A DNA stretch of 64,000 bases. Origin: Hevea brasiliensis (Eukaryota; Streptophyta; Magnoliopsida; Malpighiales; Euphorbiaceae). The notes under the pieces were generated by a model that was given only the letters and a program-made list of their open reading frames with translations, was not told the DNA's origin and searched no databases. This document shows, in pieces, positions 36,001-47,088 of the stretch. A program made the position numbers and the translations under genes. The stretch spans positions 36,543,593-36,607,592 of the forward strand of contig NC_079496.1 of assembly GCF_030052815.1 (NCBI RefSeq), given 5' to 3'. Each line of letters opens with the position of its first letter. Within the stretch, counting starts at the first letter, position 1.

Positions 36001-36944
36001 GAAATTTGTGTCATGGCTTAAGTTGTGAATGAATTGGCAACACTGTATTCTTAAATTATTCGACTAAATTGCATTATTATGTATTGTGAGATTGTGAAAT
36101 TGATTTAAACTCTCATTGACATATACTGTCTTTTGAATTCAAACATGATCTGACTTATGGAAAATTATTGTGATATTAACAAATGGAGTTTAAATTCTTG
36201 TTGACATCTATTGTCTTGAATTTAACTATGATTTTAAGTATCCACTATTTACATGACTTATGAATTGTGATTTGAAATTGTATTTGGTTAATGTTGTGCA
36301 CCACTGAGACATTGTCTCAGCGATAGCTTTTATTCTTGCCGCAGTAGAGAGACAGCATGAGCAAGAGACTAGGCTGCATATACCTCCAGCGAGAGATTTT
36401 TCGGGTATAATGAGTATACCAATATTTTGCATTTTGTACTGTAATGTATGACACTGTATGTACATATTGTTTTTGGTTTTGAGCAGTTGTAAATTCAAAT
36501 TGTACCTTGAAGTTGTAAAATAATTACGAGCTGTTTTGATTTGTAAAAGCTGTATTATATTTCCTTATCTCAGACTTTGAAAAATTTATATGGAATTGAG
36601 TTGATAAATTGTTGTGTTGAGAAATGTATTGAAGTTGAGATTTGGAAAATTATTGAAGTGCTTTTTACAGGTTTTCTGAAGAACTGTTTTGTCCAAAATA
36701 CAAATGGCACTCTGCCAAAATTTTTACAGAAATTCCAAATAAACCAAATGATTAGTTGTTTCACTTCAGTTCACCAAAGTCTTTAACACCTGTAAATAGT
36801 GCTCACCACTGTAAAAGAAGTAAGAAAAGTTTTTTTTTAAAATCCCTTGTAGTGTATTTAATGGGTTATCAGTAGACGGAGTTGGTAATTCATTAGGTAT
36901 ACTACGGGATCATGTTATGCCTTACAGAGGGGTAGGGTGTGACA
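33006..36944 (+). repeat. B 3' LTR (P2+T2)
   Basis: TGTAACACCCC...GGGTGTGACA followed by ATTCG. Nearly identical to 26604-30533 over long stretches, with a few compact blocks of difference (33090-33110, 33210-33262, 33394-33420, 36324-36405). Confidence 0.93.
36304..36320 (+). other. LTR hairpin, CUGAGACA type (B 3' LTR)
   Basis: Identical stem to 29902-29918. Confidence 0.6.
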
Positions 36945-37517
36945 ATTCGACTGTTTCGGTGATTAATGTTGGTCCGGACAGTTGGAATGTCGAGAACTAT
37001 ATATAAACTAGAGTGAGGAGTCATAAATAACCCAAATAATGGTAAGAAAAAATTTAGAAAAATTTAAGCAATGAAATACAGTAAAGTTAAATGAGTCGGT
37101 GCGCCGGTCATGGGTGACCCAATGGGAAGCGACTGTGAAGACAGTTGTCGACCCTATACCCATAGGGAAACCCTATGAAATAATTTCTGGGATGCTAGAG
37201 AAGAGTTACGGAGCGCTAGTAGCTTTAGAATGCCAAGAAAAGGTTAGGAAAATTTTTAAGATCGGTACAAACAGTTTTAGCTCCTTAAGCCAAATGGAGG
37301 GCATTTTGGTCATTTTGCCTTTAGAGATGATTTTTGACCAACTTGTCTATTTATGTTAGTGAATTATATGACATAAAATATGAATTAATATTGAGGAAAC
37401 TTAAATTAAAAATGAGTAGAAAAAGAAAACAAATGAAAGAAAAGAATATTAATTTATGACATAAGCATATATGATGTTAAAATGACATCATTGAAAATTA
37501 ATCAACCTGTGGGAAAT
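36945..37517 (+). repeat. A-prime LTR, second segment
   Basis: Resumes with the duplicated ATTCG, then CTGTTTCGGTGATTAATG..GGTCCGGACAG, aligning with bases 36 onward of the A2 LTR. It includes the TCATTTTGCCTTTAGAGATGATTTTTGACC block. The ORF at 37099-37359 is LTR sequence. Cut by element C after GAAAT (37513-37517). Confidence 0.85.
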
Positions 37518-39107
37518 TGATAAGTGCATAATTTATTAATTTTACTCTCATCACATTTAGTGTTTCTAGTGTGTTTTTATGCATAATTCAGTTGATTAAA
37601 GTATAAGATAGAGCACTACAAATGATAAAGAGGGACTAAAGCCCAAATTAGTTTCCAAGGTTGACAAAATAAGCTATGGGTCTATTGCAAAAGCCCAGAC
37701 TTGATTTGTCACGACTAGTTTCAGTATTTATTTTGTATCTAGAGTTCTAGATGTCCAAATGAAGCAAGCCTAAGTCCAGTTGAACCTTAATAGCTACCTC
37801 TACAACTTCTATGAAGGGCTAGACGCAAGATGAGGCCATTTTAATTGTGAAAAATGGCAATGAAGTCATAACTATGGGCTGAACTGTCTGTCTGAACTAG
37901 TCCCAATTTTTGAGCCATAACTTGAGCTATAGACCTCGGATTTGGGAAAATGAGTACCCGTTGGAAAGCTAAGAAACAGGGCTACAACTTTCATGAAGAG
38001 GGCAGAGATAAATTCGGAAAGTAAGTCACTGAAAATTGGCCTTGATTTCAAAGACGTGAATGCAGGCTGAAAATCTGTCTTTTGAATTTCAAAACTTTGC
38101 CTAGTTTAGTTCCTATCTTTAGGATTAGGTTTTTTATTATAAATGCATCTTTGGGCAACAGCTAAAATAAACCATTCAGCAGCCTCTCGATCTCAAAACC
38201 ACCTTTATTCTCTATTCTTTTTTTATATATATATATATATATATATATTTCTTCTTTAATTTTCTATAAGCCATGAACATGATTGGCTAAGTTTTTAATT
38301 CAGTTCAAGGGATTCAAGTTCTTTTGCTTGATTTGTGAGACCAGGTTCTTAATTTAATTTATATCTTTTTGAATATCTATTGTTTTCTGATTTCATTGTC
38401 TTTGATCTATTGAATGATTTGCTAAAAAGGCCTGTCAGTTAATTGTTTGATGTGATCAGTTGCTAGTTCATCTTCATAATCCGTAATTGTTGTGTAAGAT
38501 TGAACATGAGTAGCAATTATGTTTTATTGATTATGATCCCAGTTTTTTATAATAGCCTAAGGAAACAATAGGGTGAATTAAATGATTTATGCTTCATAAA
38601 TTGTTGTTCAGCTTAACTACTTCCTATTCTTAAAGTAGTTATTAATTTGATGAGGATTGCTTAATACCAATTAAGTTAATAATTAGAGTCAACAAGAGTG
38701 CTGGGCTCGAATTGATGAGTATAGGGAAGTCAGGGGTTTACCTCACTGTTTGGTAAATCTATGTTAAGTAGTCAATAATAGATAATTGTATTTCTTTTGT
38801 CTATGATCGAATCAATGCATTGGAATGAGAATTACCTTGGACTGAAGTTTGTTTAATTTGAGAGTTTCATATTTAATTTTAGTTCTTAATTTCTGATTTC
38901 TGATTTCTTCTTTGGACTGTGAATTACCCCCTCCCTCCCCCCCCCCCCCACCAAACCTTTGTTTCTTTCTTTTTCCATTACACAAGTGCATGAAATTTTA
39001 GTAATTCAGTCTCTAGGGTTCGACCTAGATTTACCACTTGCTGCAGAAAATATTTTATAGCTGATAATTTCAGTTAATTTAAATTTTTGTGGATTCGACA
39101 ACCATCA
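37518..39107 (+). repeat. C 5' LTR (1590 bp)
   Basis: TGATAAGTGC...CAACCATCA. It contains an (AT)n run (38224-38248) missing from the 3' LTR, a poly-C tract (38927-38949) shared with the 3' LTR, and lacks a roughly 150-bp piece that the 3' LTR has at 43048-43196. No genes. Confidence 0.93.
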
Positions 39108-39114
39108 AGAATTT

Positions 39115-39132
39115 TGGCGACATTGCCGAGGA
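39115..39132 (+). other. C primer binding site (tRNA-Asp-like)
   Basis: TGGCGACATTGCCGAGGA, a mutated form of the Athila-type site TGGCGCCGTTGCCGGGGA, 7 bases after the 5' LTR. Confidence 0.75.
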
Positions 39133-39427
39133 TTGAAATTTATTGGATTTCGTGTTTTTAGTGTTAGGATATTCTGTTATTAATTTTGTTTGTGAGTTGT
39201 TACTGTTTTCAGGTTTTTTTAAAAAAATATATACGGTGTTACTATTTATTAAGAATTTTGGTTGAATTAGGAGGGTGGCCCATACCTATTTTGAAGGAAA
39301 TGACGTTCTGATCAAAACCAATCAATCCATAGGATTCCTTAGCCCCACCCTCTTGAGGCCAAATTCGATTGTTTTTTAGGGGTTTGAGGCATTTTTTTTT
39401 TGTTTTTACTTTGATTTCTTTTTGTTT

Positions 39428-40660
39428 ATGACAAGAACTTCTCAATCTGGTGAGTTGATCTTTGATCCAAAAGTAGAAAAAAATAGCTAAACAGTTGAGA
39501 AAATTGGCTAAGCAGGCTAAGCAGATTCTGAGTACATTTGAAGGAGTCCTATCTCCACCGGAATTAAGTTCAGATTCGGATTTGGATTCAAATTCCGAAA
39601 ACAAAACCATGGCTACTAGAACTTTGAAAGAGTTTACTGCTTCTGATCTAAACCAACAGCCTTTGTGTATTCAATACCCTGCTTTAAATGTTGCTTTTGA
39701 GTTGAAATCTGGACTAATCCATTTGTTACCTAAGTTTCATGGTCTTGCAGGTGAGGATCCACATAAGCATTTAAAAGAATTTCATGTTTTGTGTTCCAGC
39801 ATGAAACCTCAAGGAGTTTCAGAGGATCAAATCAAGCTTCTAGCTTTCCCTTTCTCACTAGAAGGCACAGCTAAGGATTGGTTGTATTACCTTCCTTCTG
39901 GATCTGTCAACTCATGGAATGGGATGAAGTAGATATTTTTTGAGAAGTATTTTCCTACTTCCCGTGCTGCCAATATAAGAAAAGAAATTTATGGCATTCG
40001 GCAGTACAATGGAGAGAGTTTGTATGAGTATTGGGAGAGATTTAAGAAGCTGTGTGCAAGTTGTCCCCATCATCAAATAAGTGAATAGCTTCTAATTCAG
40101 TATTTCTATAAGGGACTTCTACCAATGGACCGCAGTATGATAGATGCTGCTAGTGGAGGAGCTTTGGTTGACAAGACACCAGAAGAGGCAAGGAGGCTAA
40201 TTGCTAACATGGCAGCAAATTCTCAGCAGTTTGGAATGAGAATGGATCACACACCTATGAAGGTTAATGACGTAAGTACATCTAACCTTGAGAAATAGAT
40301 TTCTAATTTTACTTCTTTAATATGCAAACTGTTAAGGTATGTGGGATTTTTTCGAGTTCAGGTCATGCTACTAACATGTGTCCTGCGTTACAAGAGGATG
40401 AATCAATGCAACATGCTAATGCAGTAGGACATTATGGACAGCCACAATGCAGGTATGATCCCTTTTCTGGTACTTATAATCTAGGATGGCGAGATCATCC
40501 CAATTTGAGTTATGGGAATCAACCAGTGCAAAACCAATACCAGCAACAAAGACCACAAGTGAATCAACCACCACCACCTCCACCTCCCTCAAATCAAGGT
40601 ATGTCACTTGATGAAATTGTTAAGGCTTTGGCTAACAATACACAACAGTTTCAATAGGAG
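39428..40660 (+). pseudogene. gag: C gag, Athila type, with stops and frameshifts
   Basis: ATG at 39428; a run of A near 39480 shifts the frame into the open stretch 39495-39932. Athila Gag wording is plain: KSGLIHLLPKFHGLAGEDPH, FPFSLEGTAKDWLYYLP. After TAG at 39930 the frame continues (FEKYFPTSRAANIRKEI, LYEYWERFKKLCASCPHHQ), meets TAG at 40087 (Gln in relatives), then IDAASGGALVDKTPEEA. The C-terminal part at 40322-40657 has a knuckle in which the second Cys is Phe (CGIFSSSGHATNMC) and a Pro-rich stretch. Not functional. Confidence 0.87.
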
Positions 40661-40779
40661 ACCAGAAATAGCATTCAAAACATAGAGAGGCAAATTGGTC
40701 AGTTAGCTTCATCTGTGAACAAGCTTGAAGCTCAAGGTAAATACTTAACCTAACTTGAATAAGGTTACTAATTTTGTTC

Positions 40780-41033
40780 TTCCTCCATTCCCATGCAGGT
40801 TGGCTAAGACTAAGAAAGAAGAACAAGAGAAAGAAATTTCGGAGACTTTCAGAAAGGTAGAGGTGAATATACCTTTACTTGATGCGATCAAATAAGTTCC
40901 CAAGTATGCTAAATTCCTTAAGGAACTATGCATTACAAAGTGCAAGTTGAGGAATAATGAGAAGATCAGTGTGAGGGAAAATGTATCAGCATTAATTCAG
41001 TGAAAATTACCCCCTAAGTGTAAGGATCCAGGT
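40780..41033 (+). pseudogene. pol: C gag-protease linker
   Basis: Reads PPFPCRLAKTKKEEQEKEI, FRKVEVNIPLLDAIK, a TAA, VPKYAKFLKELC, a TGA, then KLPPKCKDPG leading into protease. The section between LEAQGK (about 40738) and PPFP found in intact Athila elements is replaced by a short AT-rich piece. Confidence 0.75.
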
Positions 41034-41615
41034 TTGTTTTCTATTCCCTACAAAATAGGTGATTCTAAATTTGAAAGTGCAATGGCAGATTTAGGAGCAT
41101 CTATTAATGTTATGTCAAATTCAGTTTTTCAAACTTTAAATTTGGGTCCTTTAAAAGAAACCAATGTCATTATTCAATTAGCTGATCATTCTAATACTTA
41201 CCTAGTGGGAGTAGTTGAGGATGTGTTAGTGCAGGTTGGAGAATTGATTTTTCCTGCAGATTTTTACATTCTGTATATGGAGGATGATAATGCTCTCTCA
41301 TCAAATTCAGCTTTGATTTTTTTTGGAAGACCTTTCCTAAAAACTGCCAAGACAAAAATTTATGTGGATGAGGGTACCTTAACTATGGAGTTTGATGGAG
41401 AGATTGTCAAATTTAATATCTTTAATGCCATGAAGTATACTGCTAATGATCATTCTTTCTTTTCTATTAATGTTGCTGATACATTTGTGCAGGATGTTTT
41501 CGAGGATGAGTTAGAAAGAAAATTACAATTGCATGAATTAGAGGAAATTCGCCTTAAGGCTATTGAGAATTCTAGGATCTATAAAGAAAGACAAAGGCAT
41601 TCCATCACAAACTAA
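41034..41615 (+). CDS. pol: C protease fused to integrase tail (193 aa)
   Basis: Residues 1-150 are the Athila-type protease, with DLGASINVM containing the catalytic Asp (Thr or Ser replaced by Leu, normal for this group) and the FFGRPFLKTA flap-side motif. From about residue 160 the sequence changes to ELERKLQLHELEEIRLKAIE and NSRIYKER, which is from the C-terminal part of Athila integrase. RT, RNase H and the integrase core are missing between them, and the deletion kept the frame. A frameshift at the end (RQRHSITN) loses the integrase tail. It would at best make a protease with a short foreign tail. Confidence 0.85.
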   Translation: MFSIPYKIGDSKFESAMADLGASINVMSNSVFQTLNLGPLKETNVIIQLADHSNTYLVGVVEDVLVQVGELIFPADFYILYMEDDNALSSNSALIFFGRPFLKTAKTKIYVDEGTLTMEFDGEIVKFNIFNAMKYTANDHSFFSINVADTFVQDVFEDELERKLQLHELEEIRLKAIENSRIYKERQRHSITN

Positions 41616-41828
41616 TTCTAAGGAAGCAATTTGTGATTGGGCAAAAAGTTTAATTGTATAATTCCATATTGAAGCTGATGCCTGGTAAGTTGCATTCTCG
41701 TTGGATTGGTCCCTTTGTTATTACTAATGTGTTTCCTTATGGTGCAGTTGAAATTCAAAGTTTAGGAACTAACAAAGTGTTCAAGGTCAATGGTCATGAA
41801 CTCAAGCCATTTTATGAGGCGTTTTAAG
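41590..41828 (+). pseudogene. pol: C integrase C-terminal tail
   Basis: In another frame after the shift: LILRKQFVIGQKV, a stop, then [21 protein letters not shown] and [14 protein letters not shown], ending TAA at 41826-41828. This is the conserved end of Athila pol. Confidence 0.85.
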
Positions 41829-42566
41829 AGAATTCAGTGGATTAAGGAGCTTTGCCATATCGAGCTAACGATGATAAACAAAAGTGCTTCTTGGGAGGCA
41901 ACCCATGGGTGACTTGTTAGCCACAATCAGATTTGTTTTATTTTCCTTATTTTATTTTATTTTCTAGCATTTTTTCTTTTCTTTTGCATTTGGGCTTTAC
42001 ATTGGGGACAATATAAGTTTTAAGTGTGGGGGAGGAGAAATTTATTGCTGCAATCTTTTTATTTATTTAAAAAAAAATTATTCTTATAAGTTTGATTCGT
42101 GATTCTATATTAACTCTCGGAAAGAAGTGCTTTGTCTTTGAAATGACTTTTCTATTTTAGGTTGAATTTTTTAGATTTTAGGCAAGGAAGTAGTAACTTT
42201 AATGATGGATTTTCCCTCTTCTCCATACCATAGAGCAATTTTTTTTTTTCTGCATAAATCATTTAGACTTGATTTAATGGTGAAATGATTAGTTATGTGT
42301 GCTTTAAACTAATGTCATACATATTTCAGAACTTTGTTTAATCTATTAGGGCACTTTATAATATGTAGATGCATAAATTGAGGGAAATAAAATGTTGAAC
42401 TTGAAAATTGCTCTGCTATTTTAGTCAAGCAAACTAACCAGGGGTCTTCATGAACCCCATGTCGATTCTCAGGCCAAAAGCTAGATAGGATATGAGCAAG
42501 GTACTTTTCTGAAGGTGACGATTGGAAAAAAAAAGAGTAACTGTGACAAGAGAGAAGTACTAATTT

Positions 42567-42616
<50 letters not shown>

Positions 42617-42946
42617 GGCATTTCTATCTCCCCTAAGATTTGCAAAGAGCTATACTTGTTGTGCCTTGATAAATTAGCCTTGTGTTTTGGTGTGTATTGA
42701 TTTAAAATTTTATGGAACTTTAATTGTGTGAACTTAATTGATTTCAAGCCTTTTGTTTTATGTTAGAAAATTGTTGATATATTGGTATGGTGTTGATGGA
42801 ATTTATTATGATGGTTATTGCCTTACTTGCCTCTTCTTTCAAACTTTTAATCTTTTGTTAGAGAATATTGTGATAGGGTGAAGTTAAGGAACTTCTAAGT
42901 GGAGTTGATTGAGAGTTTAAGTCATGCTTGAGGACAAGCATGGAAT
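41829..42946 (+). other. C 3' non-coding region
   Basis: About 1.1 kb without open frames. It starts with the Athila-typical GGGAGGCAACCCATGG near 41897, has a first purine-rich AGTGTGGGGGAGGAG at about 42023, an (AT)n microsatellite at 42570-42613, and ends in the polypurine tract. No envelope-like gene is seen. Confidence 0.75.
42570..42613. repeat. (AT)n microsatellite
   Basis: About 22 AT dinucleotides in the C 3' non-coding region. Confidence 0.95.
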
Positions 42947-42961
42947 AAGTGTGGGGGAATT
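42947..42961 (+). other. C polypurine tract
   Basis: AAGTGTGGGGGAATT directly before the TGATAAGTGC start of the 3' LTR. Confidence 0.8.
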
Positions 42962-44577
42962 TGATAAGTGCATAATTTATTAATTTTACTTCCATCACAT
43001 TTAGTGTTTCAAGTGTGTTTTTATTCATAATTCAGGTGATTAAAGTATATTTATCATTTAGGCATATTTTTAGATAGCTGTTGGAATAATTGTGTTAAAT
43101 GGAGAAATTTTTAGCATTTGACCTTTGCTATATTTTTCAGATGTTTCTGATTGTGGGTCTTCAAATTGAGTGCTGTTTAATCCATTGAAAAGCTAAGATG
43201 GAGCACTACGAATGATAAAGAGGGACCAAAGCCCAAATCAGTCTCAAAGATTGACAAAATGAGCTATGGATCTATTGCAAAAGCCCAGACTTGATGAGTC
43301 AGGACTAGTTTCAGTATTTATTTTGTATCTAGAGTTCTAGATGTCCAAATGAAGCAAGCCTAAGGCCAATTGAACCTTAAGAGCTACCTTTACAACTTCT
43401 ATGAAGGGCTGGACACGAGATGAGGCCATTTTAATTGTGAAAAACGACAATGAAGTCGTCACTATGGGCTGAACTGTCTGTCTGAACCAATCCCTGTTTT
43501 TGGGCTATAACTTGGGCTGTAGACCTCGGATTTGGGCAAATGAGTACCTGTTGGAAAGCTAAGAAATAGGGATACAACTTTCCTAAAAAGGACAAAGACA
43601 GATTCAGAAAAGAAGTCACTGAAAATCGGCCTTGATTTCAGAGATGTGAATGCAGGTTGAAAATCTGTCTTTTGAATTTCAAAACTATTCCTAGTTTGGT
43701 TCCTATCTTTGGGATTAGGTTTTTGATTATAAATGCTTCTTTGGGCAGTAGCTAAAACAAACCATTCAGCAGCCTCTCGATCTCAAAAACACCTTCATTC
43801 TCTATTCTTTTTTTTTCTAGATTTCTTCTTTAATTTTTTGTAAGCCATGAACATGAGTGGCTAAGTTTTTAATTCAGTTCAAGGGATTCAAGTTCTTTTA
43901 CTTGATTTGTGAGACCAGGTTTTTAATTTAATTTGTCTTTTTTAATATCTATTATTTTCTGATTTCATTGTCTTTGATCTATTAAATGATTTGCTAAAAA
44001 GGCCTATTAGTTAATTGTTTGATATGATCAATTGCTAGTTCATCTTCATAATCCGTAATTATTGTGTAAGATTGAACATGAGTTGCAATTAGGTTTTATT
44101 GATTATGATCCCAGTTTTCGATAATAACTTAAAGAAACAATAGGGTGAATTAAATGATTTATGCTTCATAAATTGTTGTTCAGCTTAACTACTTTCTATT
44201 CTTAAAGCAGTTATTAATTTGATAAGGATTGCTTAATACCAATTCAGTTAATAGTTAGAGTCAACAAGAGTGCTGGGCTCGAATTGATGAGTATAGGGAA
44301 GTCAGGGGTTTACCTTGCTGTTTGGTAAATCTACGTTAAGTATTCAACAAGAGATAATTTTATTTCTTTTGTCTATGATCGAATCAATGCATTGGAACGA
44401 GAATTACCTTGGACTGAAGTTTGTTTAATTTGAGAGTTTCATATTTAATTTTAGTTCTTAATTTCTGATTTCTGATTTCTTCTTTGGACTATGAATTACC
44501 CCCCTTCCCCCCCCCCCCCCCCCAACCTTTGTTTCTTTCTTTTTCTATTACACAAGTGCGCGAAATTTTAGTAATTC
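42962..44577 (+). repeat. C 3' LTR, first segment
   Basis: Aligns with 37518-39005. It carries a roughly 150-bp piece (43048-43196) absent from the 5' LTR and a longer poly-C tract (44499-44523). A2 is inserted after AATTC (44573-44577). Confidence 0.92.
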
Positions 44578-45121
44578 TGTAACACCCTCACTGTAGTAAT
44601 TCTATACATTCTACTGTTCCGGTGATCGGTGTTGGTCCGGACAGCTAGAATGTCTAGAAAAATATTGAAACTAAAGTAAGGAACCATAATTAACTCAAAT
44701 AATAAAAAGAAAAATATAGGAAAAAAATTTTAGAAATAAAATACAACCAAGTTAAATGAGCAGATGCCCTAACGATGGTAACCTAGTGGGAAGTTGCGGT
44801 CCTCGCAACTAGGAGCCCTAAACCCAAGAGAAAATTCATAAAATAATTTTTAAGACTCCAGAAAAGAGTCATTGAGAATTCTATGGCATTAGAATACCAA
44901 GAAAAGGCTTAGAAAAATTTTTCAATTGGTACACACAATTTTAGCTCGTTAAGCCAAACGGAGGGTATTTTAGTCATTTCGTCTTTCAGAGATGATTTTT
45001 GACCAACTTATCCATTTATGTAAGTGAATTATATGAAATAAAATATGAACAAATATTGATGAAAAATTATTTAAAAATGAATAGCAAGAGAAAGGAAAGA
45101 AAATGAAATAAATTGGAATTA

Positions 45122-45140
45122 TGACATCATTATAATGTCA
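45122..45140. promoter_or_regulatory. LTR palindrome (A2 5' LTR)
   Basis: TGACATCATTATAATGTCA, one mismatch from perfect symmetry, upstream of CCAATCAAATG and a TTCTTC-rich leader. Confidence 0.45.
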
Positions 45141-47070
45141 TTAAAATCCTCCCACCCAATCAAATGTTGACACATGGCATTAATTTAGTTAAAAAGACTT
45201 AATGGACATAAAAAGAAAAGAAAAAACTTAGATGCTTCTTCTTCCTTCCCTTGGCCGAAATCTCTCCCTCACTCCAAACCTCCATGGAAGCTCAGGAAAG
45301 CTTGAAATAACCCACTAAATTACCTTGAAACTCAACTTTGTCTTCACCAAAAAATTGTTCATATATCTTGGGCAAGCTAAAGACAGCAAAAGGAAATAGA
45401 GAGGAGGAGCTTTGATACAATTGGAATTTACTTCATTAAAGGTTAGTGACTAAACTCACTCTTCCTCTTTTGATTCATGATAAAGGAGTGGAGTGGAAAG
45501 TAAATTTATATGAAAATTAAAAATATACCATGTGTAAGCTTTTCTTCAAATTATAGTAGCTTTGGGATAGGTAGGGTTTGAAGATTTTCTTGAATTAAAA
45601 TGGTACTCTAGTTGCTCTTGATACTAATCTATTAATTCGGAAGGTGAAGTGCATGTAAATGCAAAAATCTAAAATGGTGGAGCTAGGGTTTAGACCCAAA
45701 AATTTAGATTTGATCATGAAATGGTGAAAGTAAGTTTTAATGGTCAATTAGTTACAATTTGCTTATGTGTGAATGAGAAATGAAGTGGTTTGTGTAATGG
45801 GAATTGAAGTTAGTTTTGCTGCCCTTGGTGACCTGCAAGACTAGGCATGAGTCCAGCAGGTTTGGGCAGTAATAACTGGAGTTATAGAGGTTCAATTGGT
45901 GCAAGGACAATTGGACATGAAACTAAACATAAAATGGCGCAACATTGGTGAAGAAACCATGCCCAGAAAACCAAACAAAGTTGACCTAAAGATTGCCCTA
46001 ATCCGGGTGACCTGCATTCTGCCTGGGCAAAATGACTAAATGAACAACATTTATTCATTTGGTCACAACTCAGTGTAGAAAGGTCCAATTGACTTGATAT
46101 TTTACCAGAAAATAGATGAGACATAGACCTAAAATTTTCATGAAGAAACGTAACCCGAATTTTGATAATAACATGTTCAAAAGGTGACCTGCACTCACTG
46201 TAAAAAACACTGTAGATTTGGTCAGTCCAAAAAATCTGGGAAGTTGGTAATTTGGCTAGTCATGGTATTTAGGCCATAACTTGAGCTACAAAACTCCAAA
46301 TGGAGTGATTCAAAAAATGAAATGTAACTAGACACAATAAGAAACAACTTTCATGATGACAACTTTGCCAAAATCCCATTGCAAAAATGACTAATGGAAT
46401 AGTAAATACAAGGCTTGAAATTTGAAAATTTTGAACAACAAACATTAAGCTTAGAAATGGTATTAGCAACCAATACCAACAATTTTAGAATGCAAAATGT
46501 GGTACGTTGGGAGTATTAAAACCAATGTACCTATTGTCTATGCAAAAGTCAACATTTTTCTTGACTAATAAAATGAATAGTAACACATAAACTTAAATTT
46601 CAAGAATTGTATAAATTATGAGTGTAACATGCCCTAGTACACCTAGCAAGATTTGTTTGAATAGGTTGGCATGCCAATAGGGTTCTGTTAGCAGTACTAC
46701 ATATGGCTTCATGCCATTCTATGTTTTATGGCCTCACGTGCCATTCTATAACAAAATAGCCTTTGGTTATGTTGATTGAGTTATTATACTTGGGTTTTAT
46801 CCCTGATAATTATTACAGCTTATTAGCTGTTCTGTTGCACACCGGGAGACACACTGTGACCGATGGTATGATGGTCCTAGATACTTAGTACCCAGTGCCA
46901 GTTTACCCATTTATCCAGTCCAGTCGACTAGTATGACAATGATAATAAATCTTTCCAAATTTTAATCGAATAATACTGCAATAAATGCTAGAAATTAAGT
47001 CTACCAAAGATGTAAACATACAGTCTGCATATTCACTTTATTTTAGTTATTTTATTTTATATTGTCATCA

Positions 47071-47088
47071 CTAAGCAGAATTGCTTAG
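47071..47088 (+). other. LTR hairpin, CUAAGCA type (A2 5' LTR)
   Basis: CTAAGCA / TGCTTAG, 7-bp perfect stem, GAAT loop. Confidence 0.6.

Larger units (their letters stand above)
26604..36944 (+). mobile_element. Non-autonomous gag-only LTR element B (10.3 kb)
   Basis: Perfect ATTCG duplications (26599-26603 and 36945-36949) flank two LTRs of 3930 and 3939 bp. The internal part is only 2472 bp: primer site, gag, CCHC knuckle, a short protease fragment, a degraded stretch and polypurine tract. No RT, RNase H or integrase is present. This matches the TR-GAG type of non-autonomous element. Long runs of the two LTRs are identical, so it is likely the youngest complete insertion here. Confidence 0.93.

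Noticed and set aside
38224..38248. (AT)n run as a possible promoter TATA region in the C LTR
   Set aside because: It is a microsatellite missing from the other LTR of the same element, so not needed for function.
40731..40799. Possible GT-AG intron in C between LEAQGK and RLAKTKK
   Set aside because: GTAAATACTTA and TTCCCATGCAG look like splice sites, but PPFPSRL just before the AG is normal Athila coding sequence, so the gap is better explained as a deletion of the linker.
42000..42960. Envelope-like ORF in element C, as in some Athila members
   Set aside because: No open frame or membrane-type segment in this stretch; only non-coding sequence with a microsatellite.
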